This document shows, one piece after another, positions 16,056-22,750 of a DNA stretch of 55,581 bases. Below the pieces are notes generated by a model. The model was not told the origin of the DNA. It saw nothing but the letters and a program-made list of their open reading frames with translations, and did not search any database. The DNA comes from a virus: positions 1 to 55,581 of the IMG/VR virus record IMGVR_UViG_3300045242_000134; one strand, given 5' to 3'. Each line of letters starts with the position of its first letter. The first letter of the stretch is position 1. Made by a program: the position numbers and the translations under genes.

Positions 16056-16243
16056 GCCGGTTCAAGGTTGGAGATATTGCAGTATTGTTTGGTGCCTTTG
16101 GTGCCATCCCAAACAACAGGCACTCCGTTCCATGCTGTTATCCTGTCGCTGTAAACTGTGCCCAATCGGGTTGGTTTTTGAGGCTTCCATGGAAGGTTCT
16201 GTCGAAGCTTAACCCGATCTCCTTTTTTGAAGTTGAAGTTCAT
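16052..16243 (-). CDS. SH3/KOW-like small basic protein, 63 aa
   Basis: The pattern 'FKKGDRVKLRQNLP' followed by 'RLGTVYSD' and 'PVVWDGTK' is the beta-barrel signature of KOW/SH3-like modules (GDxV...G.V.......V.WD). Such mini-barrels are common phage accessory proteins. Both ends overlap its neighbours by 4 bases (ATGA). Confidence 0.7.
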   Translation of the reverse strand: MNFNFKKGDRVKLRQNLPWKPQKPTRLGTVYSDRITAWNGVPVVWDGTKGTKQYCNISNLEPA

Positions 16244-16557
16244 CCCACCTGTTTCAAGATGCGTTCGAGGGTTTCGAGCATACGCTGCCAGCTTCGATAA
16301 TCTTTACGATCTCCTCGAACTGAAAAGAGCGCCTGCTTGTATTCGTCTCGCCCCTCTTTCAGCGTGAGAATGTCGTCGGGGGTGAGGACGATACTGCGCT
16401 CTAGAATTTCGCGGCATTCCATAATCAAATCTCGAACCGCATCTTGAGGCGTGACCATTTCAGGATTGAACAACCCGCCAACCGAAAGGTATTCGGTGAT
16501 GCGGTAGAGAATTTCCCTGCGTGTCATTGGGATTTTGGTTGAGGGTGTGGGGTGCAT
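16240..16557 (-). CDS. Helical protein, 105 aa, unknown
   Basis: ATG 16557 is chosen because it follows the upstream stop by 5 nt; ATG 16527 ('MTRREILYRITEYL') is an alternative. The sequence is mostly charged helix with 'DDILTLKEGRDEYKQALF'. No motif recognised. Confidence 0.6.
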   Translation of the reverse strand: MHPTPSTKIPMTRREILYRITEYLSVGGLFNPEMVTPQDAVRDLIMECREILERSIVLTPDDILTLKEGRDEYKQALFSVRGDRKDYRSWQRMLETLERILKQVG

Positions 16558-16562
16558 TGGTG

Positions 16563-16790
16563 TTATTGGAATGTTTCGTCGCAATCGCAGCGTATGTGTG
16601 CCATCACTTCCATCATCCAGTCAAGGCACCATGATTCTTCTTTCTTTGAGGCGATGCCTTGTTCTCCAGTGTGAATTCCTTCGCGGTCAGCGATGACAAT
16701 ATAGCGAAAATCTTTTTCACCGAATAACATGAACAAACGCTCGTAATCATCGGGGATTTTGAAATTTGGTTGGATGGTACGGAGGGGCAC
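16563..16790 (-). CDS. Small protein, 75 aa, first gene of minus operon
   Basis: The start is a GTG at 16790; an in-frame TGA lies 6 nt further upstream, so the gene cannot be longer. 'DFRYIVIADREGIHTGEQGI' suggests a compact alpha/beta fold. It lies about 27 nt downstream of the predicted start of the minus promoter in the 16806-16852 inverted repeat. Confidence 0.65.
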   Translation of the reverse strand: MPLRTIQPNFKIPDDYERLFMLFGEKDFRYIVIADREGIHTGEQGIASKKEESWCLDWMMEVMAHIRCDCDETFQ

Positions 16791-16805
16791 AATTCACGAA
16801 AGGTG

Positions 16806-16852
16806 TTGACACATAACGGCGTGATGATAAATAGTCCACAGTTATGTGTCAA
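16806..16852. promoter_or_regulatory. Divergent promoter pair inside a perfect 12-bp inverted repeat
   Basis: TTGACACATAAC (16806-16817) and GTTATGTGTCAA (16841-16852) are perfect complements, so each strand carries a TTGACA -35 box. On the minus strand TATCAT (5/6 to the -10 consensus) follows after 17 nt and would drive the operon at 16790. On the plus strand GATAAA/TAAATA (16826-16833) is a weaker -10 for the structured RNA. The dyad is a natural operator for a dimeric regulator that would control both directions. Confidence 0.65.
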
Positions 16853-17720
16853 GGCGTATCAGGTGCGTCAAAGCGTTCGGGATCCATCCGAACCCGCCGT
16901 GAGGCGTCTTCTACACATAACACCCCGTCGCTCTCCAAGCCTCGGGGATTTTTCACTATGGCAAGGCCCTCAGAAGCTTATCCTGTGAACTTCGACTGTC
17001 ATGGAACGGGAGTGTCTTTCTGTCCTCCCCTAACCTTCCTCAAAGGCATTCGTGCCCTTGGAAACCGGAACATGCTCCAGCCTAAGCAACCCCCACCTTT
17101 GGCCATCCGCCACCGGTGGAGATGCGAATCACCCGACACAAAAGGTCTGTCCGCACAGTGAAAACGTAGCCCAATCCCCGACGCCTGATTACCAGTCAGG
17201 CTTGTGCAAGGTTCGATTGGAACCGGGTTCGGAAGCTCTCCGACAAAAACCCGGACTTCTTCTAACGTGTCGGGTGTATTCTGCTCCGATGACTTTCTGA
17301 CTTCCAACGCCAAACTGTGCGTCGTACACCCTCGTCGTTCTCAAACCACAGGGATCGCTGTCAGCCCCGAAAAGGTGGTGTCCTCGTCGCTGCCAATGCC
17401 AACCCCATCGGCAAGAGCACGCACCCGTTGCAGGCGAAAAGACCAGTGCGAACGAGTACGGTGTGATCAGGTTCCCGATTTCGGGAAGATGATGGAAAAC
17501 CCAAAACCATTTCCGTGACACCACGAAAATGGTCACCAAGGAAAGTCCGCACGGTTTACGGAAGGGATGTTACTCACCCACCCGCGCTCACCAATCGGGG
17601 CCAGGGCAGGGTCTGGTGGGGACGGTCAACCGGGTTTAAGAGATTCCTTAAGCATTCTTTCTCCCTAGCTGCTTGGCTTGCCCTGTGGCGATTACACTAT
17701 GGACCACTATAACGGTAGGG
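16836..17720 (+). ncRNA. Candidate large ornate non-coding RNA, about 0.9 kb
   Basis: Frames up to 116 codons occur, but none has a ribosome site, protein-like composition or coupling, while hairpins are dense. GTTATGTGT (16841-16849) can pair with ACACATAAC (16913-16921) around GTTCGG/CCGAAC. CCCCG/CGGGG is followed by ATTTTT (16923-16952). GGCA-TTCG-TGCC is at 17045-17056 and GCCTGA/TCAGGC at 17183-17201. The two-tier stem CCGGGT/ACCCGG plus TCGGA/TCCGA spans 17223-17254. GGGTGTA/TACACCC is at 17272-17331, TTCCCG-ATTT-CGGGAA at 17472-17487, ACCATTT/AAATGGT with inner CGTG/CACG at 17506-17533, TTAAG/CTTAA at 17636-17651, and long-range CAGGGCA/TGCCCTG joins 17602-17608 to 17679-17685. Size, density, phage setting and own promoter recall GOLLD and ROOL RNAs, but I cannot assign it to either. 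The 3' end is uncertain. Confidence 0.65.
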
Positions 17721-17780
17721 TCACACAATCAAAGTCGCTCATATCCAAACGTGGAGCGAAATCCGTGGGGCCGAAATGCC

Positions 17781-18272
17781 CTAAAACGGGGTGTCTTCGG
17801 GTTTGGTGGGAATAGGCGCCGGTGGGGTAATGGCCGTCTCTGACGCGGGGCACGCGGTCGCAGGATTCACGCTTTGGTTCCCGCTATCGGGCATGGGGAA
17901 GGAGGATGGAGCGGATGGAATTGAGTGGGGTTTGGATGACTTGTGACGATGGCCGGAAAGCTCCATTTCCATATCAAAAAACAATCGCGCCACCTTGGCT
18001 CGTTTCATTGCTTGGTCCGCATCGGTAGCAAGCTCACTAGCTTTGGCGTGTCGTCTAAACGCCCGCCGAATAGCTGCCAGCAAGATTGATGCGGCTTTGG
18101 GTGTCAGGTTGCCGATTCCTGTCCTGGGCTTTCCTGGGGTTTGGACGGCTCGTCTTGCGTCAAATCCAGGCCTAAACGGTGGCCGGTATCCTTTGAGTAT
18201 CGGTATTCCGTTTTCGTCAATTTGCGGTGGGGATTGCAACGCGAGCACTGAGGCACGCCTACAGCAATCCAT
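17781..18272 (-). CDS. Basic protein, 163 aa, unknown
   Basis: Upstream codons stay open to 18665 but lose protein character, so ATG 18272 is used; AAAGGA lies immediately before it, closer than usual. The N-terminal half is basic with 'YRPPFRPGFDARRAVQ' and 'AAIRRAFRRHAKASELA'. The pattern 'F.PGFD.RR' is seen in some small-terminase-like and DNA-binding phage proteins. The last 55 aa are a Pro/Ser-rich tail. A small-terminase role is possible but weakly supported. It faces the ornate RNA region and ends about 60 nt beyond it. Confidence 0.55.
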   Translation of the reverse strand: MDCCRRASVLALQSPPQIDENGIPILKGYRPPFRPGFDARRAVQTPGKPRTGIGNLTPKAASILLAAIRRAFRRHAKASELATDADQAMKRAKVARLFFDMEMELSGHRHKSSKPHSIPSAPSSFPMPDSGNQSVNPATACPASETAITPPAPIPTKPEDTPF

Positions 18273-18306
18273 TCCTTTGGTCAAGCGCGGATTATTTTGC
18301 GAAAGT

Positions 18307-18337
18307 ATTTGACAACTTTGTGTGTTATGTGCGAATG
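18307..18337 (+). promoter_or_regulatory. Promoter/operator sharing 17 identical bases with 50155-50171
   Basis: ATTTGACAACTTTGTGT (18307-18323) is identical to 50155-50171 and the next 14 bases are 8/14 identical. TTGACA is at 18309-18314. A GTG start codon lies 36 nt after the first T. Both copies sit between divergent genes, so the shared block may be a regulator site as well as a promoter. Confidence 0.55.
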
Positions 18338-18344
18338 TTGTCTT

Positions 18345-18644
18345 GTGATCGTAGTGAACAAACTTTTCCCGTCTCATGCGTATTGCATCTTCGATGCGAC
18401 TACGATCACCGTGGGGCGGGTTTTTCCACTTATGAAAATAATCGAATACGATAATCCAAAAGTAGGCTGCTATGTCGATGAATCGGCGGGTGGTGCGGAT
18501 TGTCTCAATCGGCGCACTATTGAGTTTGCAGAGGATTACGGCTTCGTTGCCAAGGTGTCCGGCTGCTTGAGAATATGGCTGGTTGCCAATGCTACGACAG
18601 TGAAAGCGATCAAACGTTGCGGACTGCCCTGCTTGAGAACGTGA
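18345..18644 (+). CDS. Small protein, 99 aa, possibly leaderless
   Basis: GTG 18345 is proposed because it sits 36 nt after the TTGACA box, the same spacing as at two other early genes; ATG 18432 would give a 70-aa protein. The later part ('KIIEYDNPKVGCYVDE', 'TIEFAEDYGFVAKVSG') looks like a small alpha/beta protein with four cysteines. No family recognised. Another frame in the same place (18575-18682) also looks protein-like at its end, so the choice is not secure. Confidence 0.45.
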   Translation: MIVVNKLFPSHAYCIFDATTITVGRVFPLMKIIEYDNPKVGCYVDESAGGADCLNRRTIEFAEDYGFVAKVSGCLRIWLVANATTVKAIKRCGLPCLRT

Positions 18645-18682
18645 AGGACGGGACGGTTCCCGCATACGAGATTAACAACTAA
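18575..18682 (+). CDS. Possible 35-aa micropeptide, overlapping frame
   Basis: ATG 18575 opens 'MAGCQCYDSESDQTLRTALL' and ends 'KDGTVPAYEINN' just before a run of eight C residues. It overlaps the end of the previous gene in another frame, with no clear ribosome site. It is listed because the composition is protein-like. Confidence 0.3.
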   Translation: MAGCQCYDSESDQTLRTALLENVKDGTVPAYEINN

Positions 18683-18692
18683 CCCCCCCCCT

Positions 18693-19094
18693 ATGCCTAC
18701 ACAAACCATGAGCTATACACGAGTAATTCCTAGGGACCTATTCAACGAGGCTAACTTGCTCAAGTGTCTTGGCCAGCTTTATCTAAAACTTGAACAAGGC
18801 TGGCAGCAAATAGCTGAGTTGGAATATGATTCAGAGCAAGTCGAGGGCTTTGACATTCAGCAATCGTCCGATGATGGACACCTTTTTGTGGATAATGTCA
18901 GATTGAAGCTGTTGCGAAGCAAAATCAACGGAGGCTTACCTTGGCACTACATTTTGTTTCGGCCATTAAACAGCCGTGACCCTTATCCACTTTACTTAAA
19001 CCCCAGTTGGGACTCTGAACCTATTCCGGTATTCAATGACGCCGGGGAGCTTTCAACCGAGATGGTAGAACTACTAAAAAAGGAAACACTATGA
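18693..19094 (+). CDS. Conserved hypothetical phage/plasmid protein, 133 aa
   Basis: The pattern 'YTRVIPRDLFNEANLLKCLG' and later 'ILFRPLNSRDPYPLY' belongs to a conserved family of uncharacterised proteins that I recall from many phages and prophages. ATG 18693 or ATG 18708 could be the start; neither has a ribosome site. It is the first of a coupled string of small genes (ATGA with the next). Confidence 0.75.
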   Translation: MPTQTMSYTRVIPRDLFNEANLLKCLGQLYLKLEQGWQQIAELEYDSEQVEGFDIQQSSDDGHLFVDNVRLKLLRSKINGGLPWHYILFRPLNSRDPYPLYLNPSWDSEPIPVFNDAGELSTEMVELLKKETL

Positions 19095-19414
19095 CACAAA
19101 CCAAACAGGCGAGACATACGCCCTTGCCGTGGATAGCTATTCCCAATGGTAACGATATAACTACAATCCGCCACATTAACCAAACGTCGGGGCAACGCAA
19201 AGAATTGTGGGTTGCGGATTGCTTAACACCTAACGCCGCTTTCATCGTCAAGGCCGTCAACTCCCACGAGGAGCTTTTGGGGGCGCTTGACGTTGAAATG
19301 CTGCTAACTATCGCCAATGAACTTGACAGTTTTAAGGATAGTGCCCGTGCTCATTCGTTGCGGGTATTGGCGGCGAGGCAACAAAAAGCCATCACCCGAG
19401 CGGTGGGGGAGTGA
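19091..19414 (+). CDS. HTPGPW-type conserved phage protein, 107 aa
   Basis: 'RHTPLPWIAIPNGN' near the N-terminus and 'NAAFIVKAVNSHEELLGAL' in the middle match the widespread phage family that begins HTPGPW and contains A.FIV.AVN.H..L. The family's function is unknown. It starts in an ATGA overlap. Confidence 0.8.
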   Translation: MTQTKQARHTPLPWIAIPNGNDITTIRHINQTSGQRKELWVADCLTPNAAFIVKAVNSHEELLGALDVEMLLTIANELDSFKDSARAHSLRVLAARQQKAITRAVGE

Positions 19415-19420
19415 GGATTT

Positions 19421-19603
19421 ATGAACGCAACCAATAAGCAAGGCCATGTGTGGACTGGCGAGCGGGAAAGGGAATGGTGGAACTACCTTGACGACAACGG
19501 GCAGGAATATCAGTCCCGCGAGGTTCCGTCCTATCGCATTGTTATGGACAAGGCTGTAATGACGAAGCACGGAATAACACCAATAACCGCCTTGGAACAA
19601 TGA
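19421..19603 (+). CDS. Small protein, 60 aa, unknown
   Basis: GGGGGAGTGAGG upstream gives a good ribosome site for ATG 19421. The protein is polar with 'EREREWWNYLDDNGQEY'. Coupled by ATGA to the next gene. No motif recognised. Confidence 0.6.
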   Translation: MNATNKQGHVWTGEREREWWNYLDDNGQEYQSREVPSYRIVMDKAVMTKHGITPITALEQ

Positions 19604-19755
19604 CTAACATTCAAAAACGACTTAGTAAAGTATTTGGTTCCAAGGGAACGATTGTCACTATCCCATGGCGCAAGTGTAACGACGTGCCAAACTTTCTTAA
19701 GCGATTGGCCGCACATCAAAAAGCAGCGCGAAAAACCAAGCTAACTGTAAAGTGA
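19600..19755 (+). CDS. Small basic protein, 51 aa
   Basis: It starts in the ATGA overlap with the gene before and is strongly basic ('MTNIQKRLSKVFGSKG', 'HQKAARKTKLTVK'). It might bind nucleic acid; that is composition only. Confidence 0.6.
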   Translation: MTNIQKRLSKVFGSKGTIVTIPWRKCNDVPNFLKRLAAHQKAARKTKLTVK

Positions 19756-19820
19756 CCTCCCCATTCTGCCCCTTCCACGGGGGTAGACTGAGGCGATCAG
19801 GCCTTAACGAAAGAATCAAT

Positions 19821-20672
19821 ATGACAACACTCGAACTACCAAAAAGCACACTAACAAAGCATCAGGTTAAAACTTACGGCCCAAAGTTTTACACCGAGCA
19901 TGGATCGCAATTCCGCATCGCTGTAGAAGTCCGCTACGATGACGAATGCGGAAACGGCCACAACTCTTTTGGAATCACAGCAACTATTGACGAAAAGCGC
20001 GGCAATCAATGGCGCGAGTATTCTGGCGGCTGCTGCCATGAAGAAGTGGCGAAGCACTTCCCAGAGCTTGCGCCGTTCATCAAGTGGCACCTGTGCGCCA
20101 GTGATGGACCGATGCACTATCTCGTCAACACGCTCTACCACGCCGGGAACCGGGACCACAACGGACGCACTAAGGGCGAGCGGTATCATATCAAAGGACA
20201 GGAAGAAAACCGGATTGTGTTCGGTGACTTTCCAATCTCGTTTGAATTCAAAGACGATTTTACGAAGTTCATTAGCTCCGTCTCACGCTGGCAGTATGCC
20301 GAAGCAATTCCCGTTGAACATCCGCCAGAAGAAAAGAGTAATTACAGATTTGCGCCGAAGTGGACGATCAAAGGCCATAATTGCGAGTGGTATCAATGCC
20401 CATTCGACCGGGAAGAAGAAGCAAAGGACTTCATCAAAGCGTGTCAGATATTCGCCCCTCGTATCGTGGTATTCACTGAAAAATACACCAAGGTTGGCGA
20501 AGGCAAAGAGCGGCAACTGGAGTATGCCCGCAATGGGGCAATCTGGCCCGAAGCAACAGATGAACAACTTTGCAGCGAGCCGGAAGAATTGAAGCGGCTG
20601 CTCGTAGAACGTCTGCCAGCATTGATCGAGGATTTCAAAAAGGCTGTTGAATCACTCGGGTTCATATTTTGA
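19821..20672 (+). CDS. Conserved hypothetical phage protein, 283 aa
   Basis: ATG 19821 follows GAAAGA; an in-frame start at 19752 would add 23 residues lacking similarity to the rest and would sit across the CCCC/GGGG hairpin near 19778. The middle 'PFIKWHLCASDGPMHYLVNTL' followed by 'YHAGNRDHNG' is a motif I know from uncharacterised phage and bacterial proteins ('WHL...DGPMHY..NT.Y.A.'). A small C-terminal domain is rich in Glu/Leu helices. No active-site pattern is obvious apart from the conserved His residues. Confidence 0.8.
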   Translation: MTTLELPKSTLTKHQVKTYGPKFYTEHGSQFRIAVEVRYDDECGNGHNSFGITATIDEKRGNQWREYSGGCCHEEVAKHFPELAPFIKWHLCASDGPMHYLVNTLYHAGNRDHNGRTKGERYHIKGQEENRIVFGDFPISFEFKDDFTKFISSVSRWQYAEAIPVEHPPEEKSNYRFAPKWTIKGHNCEWYQCPFDREEEAKDFIKACQIFAPRIVVFTEKYTKVGEGKERQLEYARNGAIWPEATDEQLCSEPEELKRLLVERLPALIEDFKKAVESLGFIF

Positions 20673-20741
20673 CCAACGACTAACCCCACCCAGGATCAGA
20701 AAGCGTTTGTCTAGCTCTCGGTAAAGTGATTAAAATAATTA

Positions 20742-20770
20742 TTGACACTTTAGTGATGCTGTGATTAAAT
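20742..20770 (+). promoter_or_regulatory. TTGACA promoter with start codon 37 nt downstream
   Basis: TTGACA (20742-20747), 17-nt spacer, TTAAAT (20765-20770). The predicted transcript start, about 20776-20778, coincides with ATG 20779, so the message would be leaderless. CACTTTAGTG inside the spacer and AAAGTG at 20723-20728 form a dyad that could be an operator. Confidence 0.55.
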
Positions 20771-20778
20771 CCTCCTCA

Positions 20779-20907
20779 ATGAAAGTTGTTCCGATTAGAT
20801 TGGACCTTCCTGAAACAGTTCACGCGGCGTTGAAGTCCAAGGCTTCACTAAAACGCAAGACGCTTAAAGCATATCTCGCGGACGTTCTCAAAAAGGCTTC
20901 GAAATGA
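20779..20907 (+). CDS. Ribbon-helix-helix-like small regulator, 42 aa
   Basis: 'VVPIRLDLPETVHAALKS' followed by 'RKTLKAYLADVLKK' has the beta-strand, helix, turn, helix pattern of Arc/CopG repressors (hydrophobic strand, LP..., then a helix with a final LKK). It has its own promoter and may bind the local dyad. A second member lies at 50194 behind a similar promoter. Confidence 0.7.
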   Translation: MKVVPIRLDLPETVHAALKSKASLKRKTLKAYLADVLKKASK

Positions 20908-21102
20908 TTTCGATTTATACAGTATGCAATTCTTCTGGCGAGTGTCTTTATGTTGGCAGCACTTCCAATCCATTCCATTGATCGCTATCCAAACAATGAC
21001 GGCAACTATGAGCCGGGTAATTGCCGATGGGCAACTATGAAACAGCAGTGCAACAACACGCGCCGGAACAAGCGCAAGGCAGTCGGCACTGCCGCAGCCT
21101 GA
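20904..21102 (+). pseudogene. Chimeric remnant: GIY-YIG N-terminus joined out of frame to an HNH-like C-terminus
   Basis: ATG 20904 begins 'SIYTVCNSSGECLYVGSTSNP', the opening strands of a GIY-YIG nuclease (Y-T-V, then Y-V-G). After 24 codons a TGA follows. In another frame from about 20978 the sequence reads 'SIDRYPNNDGNYEPGNCRW', which is the signature of the family at 29513 and 54207. This looks like a deletion joining two endonuclease genes, leaving a short GIY-YIG peptide and a dead HNH-like tail. Confidence 0.75.
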
Positions 21103-21112
21103 AAGCTGATTT

Positions 21113-21304
21113 ATGAATACTGACGATCCAAAAATAAGAAAGCTTCACAGGGAAACAATCCAGACGCTTAAAGCTATGCAATCATCGGACGATACGGAGT
21201 CGGCGCACGCGGACGCAGATGACGCTTTGTGTCAATTGCTTGGCGCTCTTGGATTCAAAGATGTTGTCACTGAATACCACAAAGTTCCAAAATGGTTCGC
21301 ATGA
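21113..21304 (+). CDS. Small protein, 63 aa, unknown
   Basis: The protein has an acidic helical centre ('DTESAHADADDALCQLLGAL') and a short C-terminal basic segment. ATGA coupling to the next gene. There is no motif I can name. Confidence 0.6.
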   Translation: MNTDDPKIRKLHRETIQTLKAMQSSDDTESAHADADDALCQLLGALGFKDVVTEYHKVPKWFA

Positions 21305-21468
21305 AAATCTTCATCGTCATCTCCGCAGGCTTCGTCTCTGCCGTTTACGCTGACTCAAACTCGGTGGAGGTGGAAATCATCGACCAGGATTCGCTAGAGG
21401 AAGGCGAGCGCGAAAGGCTATTGACGCGAGAGGATGAGATTGCGGGGGAATTTGTTAAGGTCGCATGA
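21301..21468 (+). CDS. Small protein with N-terminal signal-like segment, 55 aa
   Basis: It begins 'MKIFIVISAGFVSAVYADS', a short hydrophobic stretch ending in A-x-A-like residues, then an acidic helix ('DQDSLEEGEREREL'-type composition). It could be a secreted or membrane-anchored micropeptide. Both ends overlap its neighbours. Confidence 0.55.
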   Translation: MKIFIVISAGFVSAVYADSNSVEVEIIDQDSLEEGERERLLTREDEIAGEFVKVA

Positions 21469-21671
21469 AATCTCTAATACTTTACGGCTCACCAACGAAG
21501 CTGACCAACTCGCACAAGTTAGTGACGCGCACAAATAGCGGATTCGCGCCACAACCACCTTACTACGTGCGCGCCCATCTGGTGCCTGTTGGCATCGACC
21601 AAGCCCTTGTGAAGGCTGGTCAAGGAATGATGGAAGGCGAAACCGTTCTTAATACCGTTCCTATAGAATAA
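21465..21671 (+). CDS. Small protein, 68 aa, unknown
   Basis: It starts in an ATGA overlap and ends 2 nt before recT. 'LILYGSPTKLTNSHKLVTRT' suggests a beta-rich fold. No motif recognised. Confidence 0.55.
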   Translation: MKSLILYGSPTKLTNSHKLVTRTNSGFAPQPPYYVRAHLVPVGIDQALVKAGQGMMEGETVLNTVPIE

Positions 21672-21673
21672 TT

Positions 21674-22750
21674 ATGAACCCACAAACCGCCCCACAGGCA
21701 CAAACTGCCGTCGTCGTTGCCCCCAAGCGCGAGATTCGCGTTGTTGAAGATGATTCGCCACTGGCCTACATCATGGACACCGCGAAGTTCGAACACTGCT
21801 ATCGCATTGCCGAAGCCATGTCTCGCGCCAGCCTAATCCCGCAGCATTTGAAAGGCGGCACCAAAGAGGAAACGGCAGCGAATTGCTTTCTCGTCGTCAA
21901 TCAGGCGTTGCGCTGGCACATGGACCCATTCCTAATCGCGCCAGAGACGTACGCAATCCAGGGCAAGCTTGGATACCAAGGCAAGCTCGTTGCGGCAGTC
22001 ATCAACACGCGAGCAAACCTTGCGGAGAAACTGCGCTATGACTTTTCCGGCACCAAGGGAACTGATGATTACACCGTGACCGTCTCAGGACGATTTGAGG
22101 GTGAGGCAGAACCTCGAACAGTCAGTGTCAGCGTCGGGCAGGCCAAGACGCAAAATCAAATGTGGACCAAAGACCCTGAGCAGAAACTTGTTTATACAGG
22201 GAGCATAAGGTGGGCGAGAAGGCACAAGCCAGAGATAATCATGGGCGTTGTGACTGATGACGATCTGGACGCGGTGAGAGAGCAGGCGATGATTGACGGC
22301 ATGAAGCAGGTGAAATCGCCGGTGTTTGACGGCCCGATGCCGCAAGGACTGTCTGAGCCTGCGCCTGAACCAGAGAAACGCACTCGCAAACGCCCCACAA
22401 TGGTGGAAGCGCCTCTTGACTCACCAACGCCGACAGTCCAAGCTGAATCGGCAACAAACCCCACGGCGGCACCGCTCGTCTCTGATTCTTCGACGGTGCC
22501 GCCAACTCCTCCCGTAAACGAAACTCCCGGCGAAAAGGAATTGCGCGAGTTGAATGACGCGCTCAAGAAACTGTGCGCGGATGCGGGGATTAGTGAGGAA
22601 CAGTTGGTGGCGTATATGAGAGCGGAGAAGTGGCTTAAACCGGCCCATAAAAAACCTTCCGACCTTTCAACTACAATGTTGAGAGGCTTCATCAAAGGTT
22701 GGCAAACCAACACAGACGAAATGGTTAAACGGATCAAGAGCGCAAAGTGA
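21674..22750 (+). CDS. recT: RecT-family single-strand annealing protein, 358 aa
   Basis: Residues about 30-215 match the RecT fold: 'RIAEAMSRASLIPQHLKGG', 'FLVVNQALRWHMDPFLIA', 'YAIQGKLGYQGKLVAAVIN' and 'GSIRWARRHKPEIIMGV'. The C-terminal third is a Pro/Thr/Ser linker followed by a small helical domain, which is variable in the family. It anneals complementary strands during recombination or concatemer formation. Its partner nuclease is at 23417, now separated by an HNH gene. Start ATG 21674 is 2 nt after the previous stop. Confidence 0.92.
   Translation: MNPQTAPQAQTAVVVAPKREIRVVEDDSPLAYIMDTAKFEHCYRIAEAMSRASLIPQHLKGGTKEETAANCFLVVNQALRWHMDPFLIAPETYAIQGKLGYQGKLVAAVINTRANLAEKLRYDFSGTKGTDDYTVTVSGRFEGEAEPRTVSVSVGQAKTQNQMWTKDPEQKLVYTGSIRWARRHKPEIIMGVVTDDDLDAVREQAMIDGMKQVKSPVFDGPMPQGLSEPAPEPEKRTRKRPTMVEAPLDSPTPTVQAESATNPTAAPLVSDSSTVPPTPPVNETPGEKELRELNDALKKLCADAGISEEQLVAYMRAEKWLKPAHKKPSDLSTTMLRGFIKGWQTNTDEMVKRIKSAK

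Noticed and set aside
16844-17712. Several open frames of 65-116 codons on both strands in the large RNA candidate
   Set aside because: None has a ribosome site or coupling, they overlap each other in different frames, and stems cover the region densely. The ATG at 16844 does lie 38 nt after TTGACA, so a leaderless peptide is not fully excluded.
20904-20975. GIY-YIG start as a functional 24-residue gene
   Set aside because: It lacks the catalytic Arg and Glu of the family and stops at once; remnant is the better reading.
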